Positions 14,307 to 17,457 of a DNA stretch of 17,457 nt are shown in pieces. The DNA is from Dethiothermospora halolimnae (GTDB lineage Bacteria; Bacillota; Clostridia; Tissierellales; VENL01), in contig NZ_JBAKFX010000065.1 in assembly GCF_037577855.1 (NCBI RefSeq), positions 1 to 17,457 of the forward strand, given 5' to 3'. Made by a program: the position numbers and the translations under genes. The notes under the pieces were generated by a model, which searched no databases, was not told where the DNA came from, and saw only the letters and a list, made by a program, of their open reading frames with translations. Each line of letters opens with the position of its first letter. Position 1 is the first letter of the stretch.

Positions 14307-14465
14307 ATGAAAAAATTATCAAAGATAAAGAAGGATTTTGGGGTTAATGCTAAAGCTATGGTTTGGGATTGTGAGTGTAGCTCTAGTTGTATGGATGATG
14401 CGGGTTCTTCCGAAAGTAATAAACATATTTCAAGATCTCAGTTTAGATATGCAAATCCTAGTTAA
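14307..14465 (+). CDS. RiPP precursor peptide, CLI_3235-like
   Basis: A 52-residue peptide beginning MKKLSKIKKDFGVNAKAMVW, followed by a core with C22, C24 and C28 (DCECSSSC) and a hydrophilic Ser-rich tail ending FRYANPS. A strong AAAGGAGG (14292-14299) at 7-bp spacing supports translation. The basic MKKL-type leader followed by a compact cysteine/serine segment fits, from memory, the CLI_3235 family of putative clostridial bacteriocin precursors. The radical SAM maturase is the next gene. The expected modification is on the Cys/Ser core, but the chemistry is not established here. It has fewer cysteines than I would expect for the family and an unusually long tail after them. It is shorter than many gene finders accept. 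Confidence 0.85.
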   Translation: MKKLSKIKKDFGVNAKAMVWDCECSSSCMDDAGSSESNKHISRSQFRYANPS

Positions 14466-14496
14466 GGAAAGATGCTGCATAAGTATCAAATAAAAC

Positions 14497-14525
14497 TTAG
14501 TTTTAAAATAAAATTTTAAAACTAA
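14497..14525 (+). promoter_or_regulatory. Hairpin between precursor and maturase genes
   Basis: TTAGTTTTAAAA (14497-14508) pairs exactly over 12 bp with TTTTAAAACTAA (14514-14525) around TAAAA. It begins 31 bp after the precursor stop and ends exactly where the right arm of the 16-bp inverted repeat starts. It has no trailing T-run, so it may act as a partial attenuator, a transcript-stabilising stem or a processing site that keeps precursor mRNA more abundant than maturase mRNA. Confidence 0.6.
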
Positions 14526-14541
14526 CATGGAATGTTTAGCC
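14526..14541. repeat. Right arm of 16-bp inverted repeat flanking the precursor gene
   Basis: CATGGAATGTTTAGCC matches the reverse complement of 14184-14199 at all 16 positions. It overlaps an in-frame ATG at 14527 that could be mistaken for the maturase start. Confidence 0.9.
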
Positions 14542-14568
14542 TTTTATATATTGGAAGAGGTGAAGGCT

Positions 14569-16020
14569 ATGAATAAGAATACATTATTATTTAACACTAA
14601 AGAGAATTATTACATATATGATGGTAATACTGGTAATATATTTAAAATAAATCCCATGATAAAAAATATATATGAAAATAACTTTAAAAGTAATATAGAT
14701 GGAACAGTATCTAAAGAAATAAAGGATTCGATGGAAGAGATAGATTATTTAAAGGAAAAAGGATTTTTCAGTGGTTATCCCGATGAAATCTATTTAGACA
14801 ATATTATTAATCAGGCATATTATGATTTGGAAAATAACATGGAGGGAATAATCTTATCTGTTACTCAAAATTGCAACTTAAGGTGTGAATACTGTAGTTA
14901 TTCTGGATTATATGATAATGTGAGGACCCATAGTGATAAAGTTATGAGCTTTGAAATAGCTAAAAAAGCCATAGATAAGACAATAGTTAGGGCAAGTGGT
15001 AATAAAGAATTTAGAATATCTTTTTATGGAGGAGAACCCCTATTACAATTTGACTTGATAAGAAAATGTGTATCATATGTTAAGTCTAGTTATCCTGAGA
15101 AAGAAGTTAACTTTTCTATGACAACAAATGGAACTTTATTAACTAAAGAAAAATTAAAATTTTTAGTAGAAAATAAATTTATGATATATATAAGTTTAGA
15201 CGGTCCTGAAAAATATCATGATGAATATAGGAAGTTTTTTAATTCCTGTAAAGGTAGTTTTAAAACCATAGAGAAAAATATTATCTATATAAAAGAGAAT
15301 TATCCTAATTATTATAAAGAATATGTAAGCTTTATGATGACCTTGTCTCCTTTTAGAGATGTAGATGAGATAGAGGAGTTTATATTGGAAAGTGACATTA
15401 TATCAGAGGATAATTATATTAGAGTAGCTTTTGTAAACAATAGCCAAGAATTAAGCTTATATAAAGATAAAAAGAAAGAAGAAAATATTGAACAAGATAG
15501 ATTAAAGATGGAGTTTATGGACTTAAGATATATACATGCAAAAATTCATGGAAATATTGACTATTTGGAAAAGTCTAAAGTAGCTCTAAGTATTAATGAA
15601 GATGTGGATTCCTTTGATAAAAAAAGGATAGTGAAAAAAGCTTCTAAAAAAATATTGCCCAGAGGATGTTGTATACCAGGGCAAGGTAGATTATTTGTTT
15701 CAGTTGATGGAGAATTTTACATATGTGATAAATGTAGTGAAAAAGGAGATACATTGAAAATAGGTGATGTTGAAAAAGGAGTAGATGCAAAAAAATCAGT
15801 AAAAATTATAGAAGATTTTTATAATGCTACTAGGGAAGAGTGTTTAAGGTGTTGGGCATACTTACAATGCGGTATGTGTCCAGTTAGTATAGAAGATGAT
15901 GATAAACAGTCAAGAGAGAGAAAATTAGACCAATGCTCTAATATGAAAAAGAGTATAGAAACTAAACTAGTAAAATACATGACTATAATTGAAAAAAATC
16001 CAGATGCTTTTAGCATGTAA
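14569..16020 (+). CDS. Radical SAM/SPASM peptide maturase (CcpM-like)
   Basis: A 483-residue enzyme with an N-terminal peptide-recognition-like segment (about 1-90). A radical SAM core follows, with the cluster motif C-N-L-R-C-E-Y-C (C102, C106, C109), the SAM-binding GGEP motif (YGGEPLL) and TTNGTLL. A SPASM-type C-terminus holds many cysteines (GCC, CDKC, C-x2-C, CGMC, QC) for auxiliary iron-sulfur clusters. Such enzymes install thioether or carbon-carbon crosslinks in ribosomal peptides. The start at 14569 follows GAAGAGGTG at good spacing; the upstream ATG at 14527 lies in the inverted repeat and has no binding site. Context and domain layout match, from memory, the Cys-rich peptide maturase CcpM of clostridial CLI_3235-type systems. 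The next gene follows after 17 bp. Confidence 0.9.
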   Translation: MNKNTLLFNTKENYYIYDGNTGNIFKINPMIKNIYENNFKSNIDGTVSKEIKDSMEEIDYLKEKGFFSGYPDEIYLDNIINQAYYDLENNMEGIILSVTQNCNLRCEYCSYSGLYDNVRTHSDKVMSFEIAKKAIDKTIVRASGNKEFRISFYGGEPLLQFDLIRKCVSYVKSSYPEKEVNFSMTTNGTLLTKEKLKFLVENKFMIYISLDGPEKYHDEYRKFFNSCKGSFKTIEKNIIYIKENYPNYYKEYVSFMMTLSPFRDVDEIEEFILESDIISEDNYIRVAFVNNSQELSLYKDKKKEENIEQDRLKMEFMDLRYIHAKIHGNIDYLEKSKVALSINEDVDSFDKKRIVKKASKKILPRGCCIPGQGRLFVSVDGEFYICDKCSEKGDTLKIGDVEKGVDAKKSVKIIEDFYNATREECLRCWAYLQCGMCPVSIEDDDKQSRERKLDQCSNMKKSIETKLVKYMTIIEKNPDAFSM

Positions 16021-16037
16021 GTAAGGAGGATATAGAT

Positions 16038-17147
16038 ATGAACTTTAATGGAATTAATAAAGCTATGATATTTCCATATTCTGAATATATGATAAATATT
16101 ATAAAGTTTAATGATTTATTCAACTTTGATATAGAATCAATAGTATCTTTTAAATCTTGGGGTTATACCGATAAAGATCCCTTGTTTATAGATAAAAGTG
16201 GATCTTCAAAATATATGGTTACAGACGATTTTGAAGGTGAGTTAAATAAAGTAGATACTGTGATATTGGGATCTTTTGAAAAGTATTATGGAGATGATAA
16301 TATAGCAAATAAGTACTTGAGAAAAATAGTTAAGGTTAATAAAAACGTTATTATATTAGATAGAACAAATGATTTGGAAATTGAAAATCACTTTAAAAAT
16401 CCAAATGTAATTATTAAAGACTTAAATCACAGCTATAGAGTAACAAAAAATCTTAATCCTATAAATATACCTGCAGTTGGTATATTTGGACTAGAAGGAG
16501 ATTGTGGGAAAATTGAACTACAACTTAAAATGTATAGGGCCCTTAAAAATGAAGGATATAAGGTTTCACTAATTGGAGCTAATCCAGAGCTATCTTTATT
16601 AGGAGGACATTGTTACCCATTAGAGATATATAGTGACAAAATAGGATCGTTAGAAAAGACTAAAATAATAAGGGATTATATAAATAATATCATAAGTAAA
16701 CAAAAGAGTGATATAGTATTGGTATCCAGTCCCTATGGATTAAATAATTTTGGTAAGGGTCAAATAAAATATGAGTATAACGGCTTTTTAAGTCAAATGA
16801 TAATAGATGCTATAAGACCAGATGCCAATATCTTATGTTGTAATCTAGGTAGAAATCTAGGTATGATAGAACGAAGTAAAAAAACATTAGAGCTAATATC
16901 CTCGGCACCAACAATAGCTTTGTCTTCTAAAAGACTTTATAAATCCCCAAGAACTTCGTTAAGAAGATATCAAATAGATTTAAAAAAAGGAATTTTAAAC
17001 GATGATTTATTTAGACAATATGAAGGAAAGTGTAAAGAAGACCTAGAGGTTAAAATGTTAGATCAAGATAATATAGAGGATAAAGCTATAGTAGATTTGA
17101 TTGAGGATACTTTTGCAAATGATAATCGAATAAAAGATATTATTTAA
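16038..17147 (+). CDS. Peptide maturation system protein (TIGR04066-like), P-loop-like
   Basis: A 369-residue cytoplasmic protein without membrane segments. The N-terminal part (about 1-140) looks like an alpha/beta Rossmann-type domain (DTVILGSF, NVIILDRTND). The second part starts with a glycine-rich turn, VGIFGLEGDCGKIELQ (147-162), close to a Walker A loop but with Ile after G157-K158 instead of Ser/Thr. It is followed by YRALKNEGYKVSLIGANPE, DIVLVSSPYG and DAIRPDANILCCNLG. This order recalls the P-loop half of DUF1611 proteins, which is inference from memory. By position it should be the partner protein named only as TIGR04066 in clostridial peptide clusters. AAGGAGG precedes the ATG. 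The function is unknown; nucleotide binding is possible but the atypical loop makes it uncertain. Confidence 0.7.
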   Translation: MNFNGINKAMIFPYSEYMINIIKFNDLFNFDIESIVSFKSWGYTDKDPLFIDKSGSSKYMVTDDFEGELNKVDTVILGSFEKYYGDDNIANKYLRKIVKVNKNVIILDRTNDLEIENHFKNPNVIIKDLNHSYRVTKNLNPINIPAVGIFGLEGDCGKIELQLKMYRALKNEGYKVSLIGANPELSLLGGHCYPLEIYSDKIGSLEKTKIIRDYINNIISKQKSDIVLVSSPYGLNNFGKGQIKYEYNGFLSQMIIDAIRPDANILCCNLGRNLGMIERSKKTLELISSAPTIALSSKRLYKSPRTSLRRYQIDLKKGILNDDLFRQYEGKCKEDLEVKMLDQDNIEDKAIVDLIEDTFANDNRIKDII

Positions 17148-17162
17148 AAGGGGTAAGATAAT

Positions 17163-17393
17163 ATGGATAAAAGAGAATTGAGGAATATAGCATTAGATAG
17201 TTTGGGAAAAGAAAACTTAAAAGGTGATGCTATAGATTTATATAGTATACCTTCAACGGATATGCTTGATTTTATTTTGGAAATAGAGAAAAGATATCAA
17301 GTTATGATACCCACAGAGAAAATAAAAATGAAAAACTTTATGAATATAGGTACTATATTAGATATATTAGAAAATATAAAAAGTAATAACTAA
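17163..17393 (+). CDS. Acyl-carrier-like protein of the peptide system (TIGR04069-like)
   Basis: A 76-residue acidic helical protein. The end LDFILEIEKRYQVMIPTEKI aligns with helix II and the loop of acyl carrier proteins (E-x3-F-x-I-x-IP). NFMNIGTILDILENI matches the last helix. By that alignment the phosphopantetheine serine of DSLD falls on S31 in the context P-S-T-D, so the attachment residue is kept but its surroundings have changed. Whether a phosphopantetheinyl transferase recognises it is open. It follows the P-loop-like gene by 15 bp with AAGGGGTAAG as binding site, and its stop codon lies inside the terminator stem. It matches, from memory, the acyl-carrier-related protein of CLI_3235-type clusters. 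Confidence 0.75.
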   Translation: MDKRELRNIALDSLGKENLKGDAIDLYSIPSTDMLDFILEIEKRYQVMIPTEKIKMKNFMNIGTILDILENIKSNN

Positions 17394-17420
17394 AATATTA
17401 TATTTTAGTTATTACTTTTT
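17378..17420 (+). terminator. RiPP operon terminator
   Basis: A perfect 20-bp stem joins 17378-17397 (AAAAAGTAATAACTAAAATA) and 17401-17420 around a TTA loop and ends in TTTTT. The 5' arm overlaps the last codons and the stop of the carrier-like gene, which marks it as the end of the operon. Confidence 0.92.
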
Positions 17421-17457
17421 AATATGTTAGTTAAAACATTAAAAAGAACTAAATATA

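Noticed and set aside
14527..14568. Upstream ATG for the radical SAM maturase
   Set aside because: It lies inside the inverted-repeat arm and directly after a hairpin, with no binding site; GAAGAGGTG supports 14569.

Overview
The window is AT-rich DNA from a spore-forming, low-GC Gram-positive bacterium, most likely a member of the Clostridia. The evidence is an alpha/beta-type small acid-soluble spore protein, a LysM-GH18 spore-cortex type hydrolase, two tiny YjcZ-like membrane proteins, a T-box leader on ileS, AGGAGG ribosome binding sites throughout, and a coenzyme-B12-dependent ribonucleotide reductase. The genus cannot be fixed from the sequence alone.

Layout. 1-351: the 3' end of a 23S rRNA gene, a 5S rRNA gene and the rRNA operon terminator. 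352-753: repeat-rich DNA with a long imperfect inverted repeat, hairpins and nine exact copies of a heptamer. 778-4141: a thioredoxin-fold protein, a run of hairpin repeats, then nrdJ behind a sigma-A promoter with two NrdR-box-like palindromes. 4207-4478 (minus): two very small YjcZ-like genes. 4578-6395: an ECF sigma factor operon with an ECF-type promoter, a membrane protein in the anti-sigma position, a membrane zinc-ribbon protein and a lipoprotein. 6676-7953: the spore glycosidase. 7960-11409: promoter, isoleucine T-box, ileS and terminator; this IleRS has GIHH where HIGH is expected. 11725-12008: the spore DNA-binding protein and its terminator. 12282-17420: a ribosomal peptide (RiPP) cluster.

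The RiPP cluster is the most interesting region. In order it has an ABC exporter, a 52-residue precursor peptide with a C-x-C-x3-C core, a radical SAM/SPASM maturase, a 369-residue protein with a glycine-rich P-loop-like segment, and a 76-residue acyl-carrier-like protein, closed by a 20-bp terminator hairpin. From memory this matches the poorly studied clostridial CLI_3235-type (CcpM) peptide system. The expected flow is translation of the precursor, radical SAM modification of the Cys/Ser-rich core, unknown roles for the P-loop and carrier-like proteins, and export. The exporter has no N-terminal peptidase domain, so leader removal is unexplained. An exact 16-bp inverted repeat brackets the precursor gene.

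Intergenic regions carry several families of dispersed palindromic repeats, which also create spurious ORFs.
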